Source of the DNA: a bacterium
GTDB lineage: Bacteria; Actinomycetota; Acidimicrobiia; Spongiisociales; UBA5794
Assembly: GCA_024228555.1 (NCBI GenBank)
Contig: JAAETI010000304.1
Coordinates: 1 to 64,000, forward strand
Length of the DNA: 64,000 nt
Direction of reading: 5' to 3'
Of the stretch, positions 7,501-17,666 are shown piece by piece. The notes beneath the pieces are model-generated. The model had not been told where the DNA came from and searched no databases. It was given only the letters and a program-made list of their open reading frames with translations. Numbering within the stretch: position 1 is the stretch's first letter; each line of letters begins with the position of its first letter. The translations under genes and the position numbers were made by a program.

Positions 7501-8115
7501 ATGCAGTTGCCAATGTTCCCACTCGGCTCGGTGCTCTTTCCCGGTGCGGTCCTTCCGCTGCAAGTGTTTGAGCCTCGCTATCGTGCGCTGGTGACTGATG
7601 TCGCTGCAGGAGATGGATGCTTTGGCGTTGTCCTGATCAATCGTGGCAGCGATATCGGCGGTGGTGATGAGCGCACCGAGGTCGGATCGATCGCCGATCT
7701 GGTCCGCAACGGCGAAGCCGAAGACGGTCGAATCCTCATCGTGGCAGTCGGACGGGAGCGGATCAGGGTGTCCGATTGGCTCGAGGATGATCCGTACCCC
7801 CGCGCCATGGTCGAACCATTCCCAGAAGGAGAGGTCCGGTCCGGCATTGATGTTGCAATCAAGAAGGTGGTCGCGGCGCGCAGCAAGCTGTTGGCGCTCG
7901 CCATCGAAATGGGCGCCCACGGGCAGAACCTCGACCTCGACCTGCCCGACGATCCCGCGGCTGCCGCTTGGAGCCTCTGCGAGGCCGCCCCGGTAGGTTC
8001 CTTCGATCGACAACGGCTGATCGAAACGGATGGTGCTGTAGAGCGGCTTGAGCTTCTCGAGAGGATGATGAGCGACCAGACCACGGATCTCGTCGAAGTC
8101 TTGCGGCGCGGCTAA
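7501..8115 (+). CDS. Lon N-terminal (substrate-binding) domain protein
   Basis: A 204-residue stand-alone LON substrate-binding domain: MFPLGSVLFPGAVLPLQVFEPRYRAL near the start is the family hallmark (only its core FPLGSVLFPG and FEPRYR are quoted as key), followed by VGRERIRV and an all-helical C-terminal half. It has no AAA+ or Ser-Lys protease domain. Such proteins are common in actinobacteria and may recognise or deliver unfolded substrates, but the role is not established. It converges on the PBP gene with a 9-base gap. Confidence 0.88.
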   Translation: MQLPMFPLGSVLFPGAVLPLQVFEPRYRALVTDVAAGDGCFGVVLINRGSDIGGGDERTEVGSIADLVRNGEAEDGRILIVAVGRERIRVSDWLEDDPYPRAMVEPFPEGEVRSGIDVAIKKVVAARSKLLALAIEMGAHGQNLDLDLPDDPAAAAWSLCEAAPVGSFDRQRLIETDGAVERLELLERMMSDQTTDLVEVLRRG

Positions 8116-8124
8116 CCGCAGTCG

Positions 8125-10638
8125 CTAGTCGCCAAGGTCGGGAACACCGATGAAGATGACAATGGTCTGCTCCGGTTCAACCAGTGCTCCACCCGGGGGA
8201 CTAGTGCTGATCACATGACCGATGGCCGAGGGTTCATCGGTGGGGACGTTCTCGATCGTCCAGGTCAGATTGAGGCCCGATTCCTCGTTGAACGTTGTGA
8301 ATGTGGCTTCGAGATCGGCGAGGGCCACTCCGCGGAGGTCGATTAGCTCTGGGGCAACACCCGACGAGAACCGAACGGTTACCACTCCACCCTGGGTAAC
8401 TTCGGCTCCACCCCGTGGACTCTGACTGAGGAACGTGCCTTCCGGTTCGAGAGAAGCTACTCGCGAGACATTGGCACGCAGGCCTGCTTTGTAGATTGCG
8501 TCTCGTGCGTCCTTCTCGCTCATCCCACTGACGTTAGGGACCTCTGTCTTTGGAGTGCGGAAGAATGCGGACGTGCCTTCGGGCGCTTCGGGGAAGGGTG
8601 TCTCGGGGATGTTCTCTTTTTCGATCATCCACGTCATGAAGTCGTGATAGACCGGGCCGGCCACGCTACCGCCGTACGCCCTGCGGATCGACTGTGTGGT
8701 GTCGGTGCGTTCGTTGTAGACGGTGAAATTGACCATCTCGATTTGGGCGTCGGCGTGGCCAACCCAGACGGCCGTTGTGTATTGAGGTATTGCACCGACG
8801 AACCAGACATCGCGGAAGTTCTGTGCGGTACCCGTCTTGCCAAACTGGTCACGACCGATGTTGGCGGCGGGCGCAGTTCCACCACCACGGGGCACCTTGC
8901 GCAGTGTCTGCACAACGGCAGCCGAGAGGGCTTCGTCCAGAACACGGGTCGGCTCGACCTCGTGCTCGTACAGCACGTTTCCTGAGGAGTCGACGATGCT
9001 CTCGATGAGGTAGCTGTCGATCTTGTCGCCGTAGTTGGCGATTGTCGAATAGGCCGATGCCATCTCCAGTGGCGTCACTGCCTGAGTACCCAGGGCAATT
9101 GAGAGCACCGGGCTGAGCGGCGACTCGATGCCGATCTTGTGGGCGGTGTCGACGATGTTCTCGGGGCCGACCGCCAGCGACACCTGCGCATATACAGTGT
9201 TCTTCGACGTGTAGGTGGCTTGCTCCAGAGTCATGACTCCCTGACCGCCACCGCCTGCGTTGTTAACGGTCCAGATGTTGCCCTGCGGGCTACAGGGGAA
9301 GCCACAGTCGATCTTCTGCGGGCTCGTGTAATCCCACCAGGTGCCCAGCGTGATCGGCCAACCAAACTGGCTGCCGTTTTCGAGCCCAGAGACCAGCGCG
9401 ATCGGTTTGAATGATGAACCGGCCTGACGCCGTCCCTTGGTGGCAAGGTCGTAGGTGCGTTCGCCTGCTTCGAAGTCGTCGCCGAAGTCGAGCCCCGAGG
9501 AGATAACGCGGATTGCGCCGGTTTCGTTTTCGATCATGGCGATTGCTCCGGTTGGCCCCTCCGGATCCCGGAACCATGACCGCAGCATGCGGTTGGCTTC
9601 CTGCTGCTGCTCATAGTTGACCGTGACCGTGATAGTCAGCCCACCGCCACCTTCGCAGTCGGTGTCGCTGGCGGGGCACCCGAACAGGGCTTCCTTACGC
9701 TGTGTAAAGGTCTCGCCGAGTCCGAATGGGTCGGTGGGGTCGTTGAGGATGCGCTCTCGTGCTTCGATGATGATGCGCGGATCGACGTCTTCGAAGTCGA
9801 CGTGTTCGATGGGTGCGAGCGGCTCAGCTTGGGCGGAGAGGGACTCTTCTTCGGTGATGAAGCCGTTCTTCTCCATCTGTTTGATGACTGAGTTGCGTCG
9901 ATCCAGGACGGTGTCGGTGTTCTCGCGGATGTTGTAGACCGTAGGGTTCCGAATCGGAACCGCAATTGAGGCTGCCTCTGCAATCGTGACGTTTCCGAGG
10001 TCCTTGCCAAAATACTCTTGAGAGGCAGCGGCCACGCCATAGGCGTTCTCACCGAAGAACTGGGAGTTGAGATAGAACTCGAGGATCTCGTCTTTGGTGT
10101 AGGTGCGCTCCAACTCAGCAGCGATGACAGCCTCACAGATCTTTCTGTCGATCGTGATCTCATCAGTCAGAACGTTCTTTTTGATGATTTGCTGGGTGAT
10201 CGTCGATCCGCCGCGGGTACTGCCGGTGCGTGCATTGTCTAGGGCGGCGCTGAGAATCGAAGAGAAGTCGATGCCCTCATGCGTGTAGAAATCACCATCC
10301 TCAGCGGAGACGACCGCCCATTGCACGATCTCAGGAATCTCCTCGATCGATACCGGCTGGCTATTGCGCTCAGTCAGCTTGCCAAGCAGGACCCCGTCGC
10401 TTGTGTAGACCTCAGAAAGGCTGCCGAGAGCGGGGAAACTCAGGTCGTAGTCGTCGGGATCGCAAACCAGATCGCCGGCGACATCATCGACGGTGCCAAA
10501 TGCCGCATTGGCCTCCAAAAAAGCGAATATGCCGAATAGGGATGCGCCGAGCACCGTGATGACAGCGATGAGGGCAACGCTGGAAACGCGCTTGCCGCGG
10601 CGTTCCCTTCGTTCGATTAGGTGAAGGCTTGGATCCAT
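8125..10638 (-). CDS. class A penicillin-binding protein with PASTA domains
   Basis: An 837-residue bifunctional peptidoglycan synthase. It has a basic cytoplasmic N-terminus and one membrane helix at about 20-45. The GT51 glycosyltransferase domain carries EDGDFYTHEGID at 113-124 and GGSTITQQ at 143-150. The transpeptidase domain has the active serine in SSFKP, SKN and KTGTA. Two C-terminal PASTA-like modules follow (VPNVSGMSEKDA... and a second one), which in this group bind muropeptides or beta-lactams. It polymerises and cross-links peptidoglycan outside the membrane. It is similar in plan to PonA-type enzymes of actinobacteria. Confidence 0.95.
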   Translation of the reverse strand: MDPSLHLIERRERRGKRVSSVALIAVITVLGASLFGIFAFLEANAAFGTVDDVAGDLVCDPDDYDLSFPALGSLSEVYTSDGVLLGKLTERNSQPVSIEEIPEIVQWAVVSAEDGDFYTHEGIDFSSILSAALDNARTGSTRGGSTITQQIIKKNVLTDEITIDRKICEAVIAAELERTYTKDEILEFYLNSQFFGENAYGVAAASQEYFGKDLGNVTIAEAASIAVPIRNPTVYNIRENTDTVLDRRNSVIKQMEKNGFITEEESLSAQAEPLAPIEHVDFEDVDPRIIIEARERILNDPTDPFGLGETFTQRKEALFGCPASDTDCEGGGGLTITVTVNYEQQQEANRMLRSWFRDPEGPTGAIAMIENETGAIRVISSGLDFGDDFEAGERTYDLATKGRRQAGSSFKPIALVSGLENGSQFGWPITLGTWWDYTSPQKIDCGFPCSPQGNIWTVNNAGGGGQGVMTLEQATYTSKNTVYAQVSLAVGPENIVDTAHKIGIESPLSPVLSIALGTQAVTPLEMASAYSTIANYGDKIDSYLIESIVDSSGNVLYEHEVEPTRVLDEALSAAVVQTLRKVPRGGGTAPAANIGRDQFGKTGTAQNFRDVWFVGAIPQYTTAVWVGHADAQIEMVNFTVYNERTDTTQSIRRAYGGSVAGPVYHDFMTWMIEKENIPETPFPEAPEGTSAFFRTPKTEVPNVSGMSEKDARDAIYKAGLRANVSRVASLEPEGTFLSQSPRGGAEVTQGGVVTVRFSSGVAPELIDLRGVALADLEATFTTFNEESGLNLTWTIENVPTDEPSAIGHVISTSPPGGALVEPEQTIVIFIGVPDLGD

Positions 10639-10708
10639 GGTTTCAGGTGTATAGACGTTGCCGATCGCAGAATGGTTCCCAGAGGTACCATCTCCAGCAG
10701 TCTGATGG

Positions 10709-12301
<1,593 letters not shown>

Positions 12302-12319
12302 GACGTTGGCTCACAAGCT

Positions 12320-12364
12320 GGAGCTCGCCTTGCGAGCTCCCAAGGAACCCGCAAAGCGGGTTCC
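12320..12364. terminator. two tandem hairpins between convergent genes
   Basis: GGAGCTCGC-CTT-GCGAGCTCC (12320-12340) and GGAACCCGC-AAA-GCGGGTTCC (12344-12364) are two perfect 9-bp stems with 3-base loops, back to back between the mutase gene and the carboxylase gene. They likely end transcription from both sides. T-runs are absent. Confidence 0.65.
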
Positions 12365-12382
12365 CGTACTCCGTAAATGGAT

Positions 12383-14131
12383 CTATTTGATGACCATGAG
12401 GACGGTGCCGTTGGTGACGGTGTCTCCAGGCTGAATCCGCATGTCGATGATCTCGCCGTCCCTCGGCGACTTGATCTCGTTCTCCATCTTCATGGCCTCG
12501 AGCACACACAGCGGTTCGCCCTCTTTGACCGGCTCTCCGGCCGCCTTGTGGACTTTCACGATTGTGCCCTGCATTGGGGCTGCGACCAGACCGCTGTCGT
12601 CCGCAGGTCCAGAGTGGCGGTCGAGCTTGGGGGGTCGGCGGCGCGGCGCCGCCTTTTGCCCACCGGCTGACGGAGCCGCCATGACCGGCGCCCAATACTT
12701 GACCTGGAAACGCCGACCCCCGACCTCAACGGTGATTGCCCGCTCTTCTTGTTCCTCCTCAGTGGGGAGATGCGGAGCGATGTCCCCCTCGAGGTCAGAG
12801 AAGTCCAGGTTCTCTTCGACCCATCGCGTCGAATAGCCGCCCTCGGCGAACCCATCGGTGCCGAGGATCTTGAGATGTGCGGGAATAGTTGTCGCCAGAC
12901 CTGTGATCTGGAACGACCTGAGAGCGTTTCTGCCACGGCAAATCGCTTCGTTACGATCGCGACCCCAGACCACAAGCTTCGCAATGAGGTTGTCGTAGTA
13001 CTGGCTGATCGCAGAGCCCGCGCCGACACCGCTGTCGACACGGACACCTGGCCCACCCGGTTCCCGGTAGTCGACGATGGTGCCCGGGTTCGGCATGAAG
13101 TTGCGTGCGGGATCCTCGGCGTTGATCCGGAACTCGATCGCATGGCCGCGTGGCTCCGTAGCGGTGAAGCTGAGCGGCTCGCCGGCCGCGACACGGAGCT
13201 GTTCCTTCACGAGGTCGATCCCGGTGACAGCCTCAGTGATGGTGTGTTCCACCTGAATCCGCGTGTTCATCTCCAGAAAGTAGAACTCACCATCCTGCGT
13301 CATCAGGAATTCGATCGTCCCCGCCGACACGTAGTCGGTGGCTTTGGCGACGGCCAGCGCGGCTGCAGCGATCTTGGTGCGTTGCGCTTCCGTGACGCCG
13401 ACGGCGGGAGTCTCCTCGACCAACTTCTGATGACGGCGTTGCGCCGAGCAGTCACGCTCTCCAACGAACACCGCATTGCCATGGGTGTCACAAATGATCT
13501 GAGCTTCGATATGACGGGGTTCATCGAGGTACTTCTCGACGTAGACCTCGGGTCGAGAGAAATAGGCGTCGGCTTCGCGACGAGCCGCATCGAAAGCAGT
13601 TTCGAGGTCCCCCTCCTCGTGGACGACGCGGAGGCCCTTGCCGCCGCCACCATGTGCGGCCTTGATGGCGATCGGGTAGCCGTGCTCAGCTGCAAACGAC
13701 TTGACATCTGCTGCGGCGGCGAGCGGTTCCTGAGTCCCCGGCACGGCAGCAACGCCGGCTTTGCCGACCGCCACTCGGGATGCGATCTTGTCGCCCATCG
13801 TGATGATTGCCTTGGGCGAGGGGCCAACCCAAATGATGCCGGCATCAATGACAGCCTGGGCAAACCCTGCATTCTCGGCGAGGAACCCGTAGCCCGGATG
13901 GATGGCAGAAGCGTCCGCTGCTTTGGCCACTTCGAGAATGCGCTCGATGTTGAGATACGACTCGCCCGCCGGAGCTGGTCCGATGTTCCATGCTTCGTCG
14001 GCCAGGTCGACGTGCATCGCGTTGCGATCCAACTCTGAGTAGACCGCAATGGTGCGCTTGCCAATCTCCTTGGCGGCACGAATGACTCTGACGGCGATTT
14101 CACCACGATTGGCAACTAGTACTGATTCCAC
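12383..14131 (-). CDS. accA: acyl-CoA carboxylase alpha subunit (biotin carboxylase + BCCP)
   Basis: A 582-residue protein that carboxylates its own biotin with ATP and bicarbonate and passes CO2 to the carboxyltransferase encoded next door. The order is the biotin carboxylase N-domain (VANRGEIAVRVIRAA), the ATP-grasp with GGGGKGLR near 166, the C-domain with NTRIQVEHTITE, a linker rich in Ala/Arg, and the biotinyl domain with EAMKMEN, where Lys548 is the biotin site. Length and layout match actinobacterial AccA/PccA proteins. Propionyl-CoA is the likeliest substrate because of the mutase gene; acetyl-CoA cannot be excluded. Confidence 0.94.
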   Translation of the reverse strand: MESVLVANRGEIAVRVIRAAKEIGKRTIAVYSELDRNAMHVDLADEAWNIGPAPAGESYLNIERILEVAKAADASAIHPGYGFLAENAGFAQAVIDAGIIWVGPSPKAIITMGDKIASRVAVGKAGVAAVPGTQEPLAAAADVKSFAAEHGYPIAIKAAHGGGGKGLRVVHEEGDLETAFDAARREADAYFSRPEVYVEKYLDEPRHIEAQIICDTHGNAVFVGERDCSAQRRHQKLVEETPAVGVTEAQRTKIAAAALAVAKATDYVSAGTIEFLMTQDGEFYFLEMNTRIQVEHTITEAVTGIDLVKEQLRVAAGEPLSFTATEPRGHAIEFRINAEDPARNFMPNPGTIVDYREPGGPGVRVDSGVGAGSAISQYYDNLIAKLVVWGRDRNEAICRGRNALRSFQITGLATTIPAHLKILGTDGFAEGGYSTRWVEENLDFSDLEGDIAPHLPTEEEQEERAITVEVGGRRFQVKYWAPVMAAPSAGGQKAAPRRRPPKLDRHSGPADDSGLVAAPMQGTIVKVHKAAGEPVKEGEPLCVLEAMKMENEIKSPRDGEIIDMRIQPGDTVTNGTVLMVIK

Positions 14132-14225
14132 GGCGTCATCCTAGGTGGCTGGTCCGGAAATCGCCGTGTCGACTGACTGGCGAAATGCTCTGGTTTCGAG
14201 GTACTGATAGGCCTGCTGCAGCGGA
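14132..14225. other. short gap between carboxylase genes
   Basis: Actinobacterial carboxylases often have a tiny epsilon subunit gene between or beside these two genes. The 94 bases here are too short for one and contain no open frame of that type. Confidence 0.4.
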
Positions 14226-15776
14226 TCACAGCGGGATATTCCCATGCTTTCGTGGCGGCATGGCTTCCCGCTTGGTCCGCAGCATCTCGAGTGCTCGGAT
14301 CAACCGCGGCCTAGTCTCTCTCGGCTCGATGACCTCGTCAACGAACCCTCGCTCGGCGGCAACATACGGGTTGTTGAACTGCGTCTCGTACTCGTCGATC
14401 AGCTCGTGGTTGCGAGCTTCGGGATCGTCTGCCTTGGCGATCTCCCTGCGGTGAATGATGTTGACCGCGCCTTGAGCTCCCATGACGGCAATCTGTGCGG
14501 TCGGCCATGCGTAAACGACATCCGCCCGGACCGCCCGGGAGTTCATGACCACATACGCACCGCCATAGGCCTTGCGGGTAATCACGGTGATCTTGGGAAC
14601 CGTTGCTTCCGCATATGCATAAAGCAGCTTGGCGCCGTGACGGATGATGCCACCGTGTTCTTGCTCGATTCCGGGAAGGAACCCGGGAACGTCGACGAAC
14701 GAGACGATGGGGATGTTGAAGGCGTCGCAGAACCGGATGAATCGAGCGGCCTTCGCCGAGGACTCGATGTCAAGGGTGCCGGCAAGAATCGCGGGCTGGT
14801 TGCCGATGATGCCGACGGCGTAGCCGTCAAGTCTGGCGAAGCCGATGATGATGTTGGCGGCGTAGTGCTCGTGGACCTGATAGAACTCGCCGTCGTCAAC
14901 GACGATCTCAACCAGCTCGACCATGTCGTAGGGGAGATTGGCGTTGTTGGGGATGATCTCGGTGAGATCCTCATCCATCCGATCGGGTCGATCCATTGGG
15001 GTGAAGTAAGGCGGAACTTCCATGTTGTTGCGGGGCAAGAACGAAAGCAGATAGCGGACTTCCTCGAGCGCCGACCTGTCGTCGCTTGCCACAAAGTGAG
15101 TGACTCCGGACTTGGTGCCGTGGGCGTGGGCGCCGCCCAGGTCCTCGAAGGTGACGTCCTCACCGGTGACGGTCCGAATGACCTCGGGACCTGTGATGAA
15201 CAGGTGGGACAACCCCTCCACCTGGTAGACGAAGTCGGTGATAGCGGGGGAGTAGACGGCGCCTCCGGCGCAGGGGCCCATGACCACCGAGATCTGGGGG
15301 ATCACCCCCGAGGCGCGCACATTGCGCTCGAATATCCTGCCGTAGCCGTCGAGAGCGGTGACGCCTTCCTGAATGCGTGCTCCACCGGAGTCCTTGAGTC
15401 CAATGAGCGGTGCTCCGGTGTCCATTGCGAGGTCCATGACCTTGCAGATCTTGTCGGCGACGACCGCCCCAAGGCTGCCGCCAAATGCGGTGAAGTCCTC
15501 GGCAAAGATGAACACAGTTCTGCCGTCGATCGTGCCCCACCCGGTAATGACGGCGTCACCCAAGGGGCGCTTGTCCTCGATGCCAAAGCCCTGGGCCTGG
15601 TGCTGAACCAGCATGTCCATCTCTTGGAACGAACCCTTGTCGAGAAGCGCCTCGACTCTTTCGCGTGCTGTCAGCTTGCCGAGATCGTGTTGCCGGTCAA
15701 CGGCGCGTCGACTTGCCGGCTCGTGTGCCGATTCACGCAGTTGGCGTAACTGTTCGATTAGTTCGTCGGTTGTCAC
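14226..15776 (-). CDS. pccB: acyl-CoA carboxylase beta subunit (carboxyltransferase)
   Basis: A 516-residue carboxyltransferase that moves CO2 from biotin to acyl-CoA, most likely propionyl-CoA to methylmalonyl-CoA. It starts at GTG (residues TTDELIEQLRQLRE) and carries the family marks KLTARERVEALLD, FGGSLG, DSGGARIQEG, GPCAGGAVYSPA and, in the C-terminal half, NQPAILAGTLDIESS and ITRKAYGGAYVVM. Length is typical. It lies upstream of the alpha-subunit gene in the same direction and is divergent from the biotin ligase gene, 54 bases away. Confidence 0.95.
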   Translation of the reverse strand: MTTDELIEQLRQLRESAHEPASRRAVDRQHDLGKLTARERVEALLDKGSFQEMDMLVQHQAQGFGIEDKRPLGDAVITGWGTIDGRTVFIFAEDFTAFGGSLGAVVADKICKVMDLAMDTGAPLIGLKDSGGARIQEGVTALDGYGRIFERNVRASGVIPQISVVMGPCAGGAVYSPAITDFVYQVEGLSHLFITGPEVIRTVTGEDVTFEDLGGAHAHGTKSGVTHFVASDDRSALEEVRYLLSFLPRNNMEVPPYFTPMDRPDRMDEDLTEIIPNNANLPYDMVELVEIVVDDGEFYQVHEHYAANIIIGFARLDGYAVGIIGNQPAILAGTLDIESSAKAARFIRFCDAFNIPIVSFVDVPGFLPGIEQEHGGIIRHGAKLLYAYAEATVPKITVITRKAYGGAYVVMNSRAVRADVVYAWPTAQIAVMGAQGAVNIIHRREIAKADDPEARNHELIDEYETQFNNPYVAAERGFVDEVIEPRETRPRLIRALEMLRTKREAMPPRKHGNIPL

Positions 15777-15830
15777 TGCCCGGTCTCCGGTAATCTCGGC
15801 GTATCTGTCTATGACTCGCAGAAACGCGTA

Positions 15831-16505
15831 ATGGCTACACCCTACGACACGATTTTTCTCGACGAGGTGACCTCCACCCAGGATGTCGCCACGGTTGAGC
15901 TACGTCGCAGGGCTCGACCGGTGTTGATCGTAGCCAACCGTCAGACGCAAGGCCGCGGACGGAGTAGCAACGATTGGTGGCAGGCGACCTCCGCGATCGC
16001 CGCATCCCTGGCATTTCCCCACGACACGGTCAAGGTCTCCGAGACCTTCTCCCTTGTGGTCGGTCTTGCGGTTCGGTTGGCGATTCGGCAAGTTGCCGAC
16101 GTTGATGTCCAACTCAAATGGCCAAATGACATCGAGCAAGGTGGACGCAAGGTCGGTGGGATCCTGGTCGAGACGGACCCAGAGCGAGTCGTTGTCGGTT
16201 GCGGCCTCAACTTGTGGTGGCCGGAGGCGCCGCACGGCGCTGGCGCTCTCTTTGGCGATGAACCTTCGGCGAACTCGGGACGCCTCATCAGCGAAGCGTG
16301 GGCGACTTCGCTTCTGGCCGATAGACGCTGGGATCGAAGCGCCTATCTCCAAGCATGTTCCACGATCGGTGCGGAACTGACGTGGGATCCCGACGGTCAC
16401 GGCACCGCCAAGGACATTGATGCAAGGGGCGGCCTCGTCGTATCGACCACGGACGGCGCGGTCACCCTTCGTTCTGGTGAAGTGAGAACGGTTAGGAAGG
16501 CGTAG
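15831..16505 (+). CDS. birA: biotin--[acetyl-CoA-carboxylase] ligase
   Basis: A 224-residue biotin protein ligase of the short type without a DNA-binding N-terminus, so it is an enzyme and not a repressor. GRGRSS at 41-46 is the biotinyl-AMP loop. KWPND around 100 and KVGGILVE follow, both family hallmarks. It should biotinylate the Lys in the EAMKM motif of the nearby alpha subunit, which explains its position. It converges on the next gene with a 12-base gap. No biotin operator is visible. Confidence 0.93.
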   Translation: MATPYDTIFLDEVTSTQDVATVELRRRARPVLIVANRQTQGRGRSSNDWWQATSAIAASLAFPHDTVKVSETFSLVVGLAVRLAIRQVADVDVQLKWPNDIEQGGRKVGGILVETDPERVVVGCGLNLWWPEAPHGAGALFGDEPSANSGRLISEAWATSLLADRRWDRSAYLQACSTIGAELTWDPDGHGTAKDIDARGGLVVSTTDGAVTLRSGEVRTVRKA

Positions 16506-16517
16506 CCGAGCAGTCGA

Positions 16518-17588
16518 TCAGCGGTAGCGCTTGATCTTTGGTGGCTTCTTCTTTGCCCGCGACTTCACGGTTTTGGCGTCCGAGCGAGCTCGCATCGAGT
16601 CTGCAATCTCGGTGTCGCGCATCCAGTTGGTCATGCGCCGGAACATCGATGGTTTGGGTGGCTTGGGCTGTGCACCGCGCATCGATATGTTCTTTGCGAC
16701 CTTGGTCCGCTTTACCCTTTGCCCCACTGTTGGGCCGGCCGGCTTAGCTTCTCGCACACCAAACGACCGTCTCCTGGCGTGGCGCCCACCAGCCCGCGCT
16801 CCGGCACCGGCGGCAACTCCATGGCGCTGCGGCTGCAGGATGGCAATCGTTGCGATGAGTGCGATCAGCGTGAGACCGACAATGGTCAGCCACCACCAGT
16901 TGTTGGTGAGGAACGTATCCCCTCCGTCAGCCGGAACGGCGATGGCAGCAATGGTGGTCGTGGTTGCGACTGGAGCTGCGGTTGTGGTTGTTGTCTCCGG
17001 TGGCGCAGTTGTTGTGGTTGTCGGAGCCGCGGTGGTCGTCGTGGTCGTGGTCGTGGTCGACGTGGTCGTGGTCTCCGGCGGGAGCGTTGTGGTGGTCGTT
17101 GTTGTGGTGGTTGTCGTTGGCGCCCGAGTGGTGGTCGGCGGGCGGGTGGTGGTGGTCGTGGTGGTTGTGGTTGTGGTTGTCGTGGTGGCGGGCACGATTG
17201 TCACCGAGATGGTGCAAGAGTCGATGGTTCCGGGGCCTTCGACGATGCCAACCGATCCGCTGCCAGAAGCACCGGACGCCGCGGTGATTGTTGCGGTCGC
17301 GGTCCAGTCTCCTCCGCCGGAGGGGCTGACGCCACTGACCACGGCCGAGACGCCTGAGACCGCACCGAGCCTGGCGAATGCGTCACTCGAGGATGAGAAA
17401 CCGATCGAGACTGACCGTGCTTCTCCGGCAGGGACGCTCACGCTCGGGCAAGACGTGATGACCGCATGTGCCTCCGTCGTGGCACCAAGCAACACGCCAA
17501 CGCTCGTGAGCAGCAGCACGAACGCCATCACTAGCGGATAGCGAGGTGTGACGGTTTGTGATCTGTTACGGGTCAACGGTTTACCCAA
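16518..17588 (-). CDS. secreted or membrane protein with Thr-rich stalk
   Basis: A 356-residue protein of unknown function. A signal peptide or anchor lies at about 18-42. Residues 45-130 form a Ser/Gly-rich beta-type domain with two Cys (TSCPSVSVP and DSCTISV) that could form a disulfide. Residues 132-215 are a low-complexity Thr/Pro/Ala stalk. One membrane helix follows at about 231-250 (WWWLTIVGLTLIALIATIAI), then a strongly basic cytoplasmic tail rich in Lys/Arg. This suggests an extracellular domain on a stretched, possibly O-glycosylated stalk. The start is uncertain: TTG 17588 is the first in frame and ATG 17528 is possible. It lies downstream of the Wzx gene in the same direction. Confidence 0.7.
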   Translation of the reverse strand: MGKPLTRNRSQTVTPRYPLVMAFVLLLTSVGVLLGATTEAHAVITSCPSVSVPAGEARSVSIGFSSSSDAFARLGAVSGVSAVVSGVSPSGGGDWTATATITAASGASGSGSVGIVEGPGTIDSCTISVTIVPATTTTTTTTTTTTTTRPPTTTRAPTTTTTTTTTTTLPPETTTTSTTTTTTTTTAAPTTTTTAPPETTTTTAAPVATTTTIAAIAVPADGGDTFLTNNWWWLTIVGLTLIALIATIAILQPQRHGVAAGAGARAGGRHARRRSFGVREAKPAGPTVGQRVKRTKVAKNISMRGAQPKPPKPSMFRRMTNWMRDTEIADSMRARSDAKTVKSRAKKKPPKIKRYR

Positions 17589-17666
17589 TCCTTGGTCGCC
17601 CTGAGACTAGACGGTCCGACGGATGCCCACTTCTCCAGAGAATATCGGGCCAAAACCACGAATGCC

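Noticed and set aside
14244-15749. 501-codon plus-strand open frame
   Set aside because: It is antisense to the carboxyltransferase gene; the minus-strand protein has all family motifs. The same holds for 12749-14038 against the biotin carboxylase.
16531-17541. 336-codon plus-strand open frame rich in Val
   Set aside because: It is the complement of the Thr-rich stalk gene (ACC/ACG read backwards), with no signal of its own.
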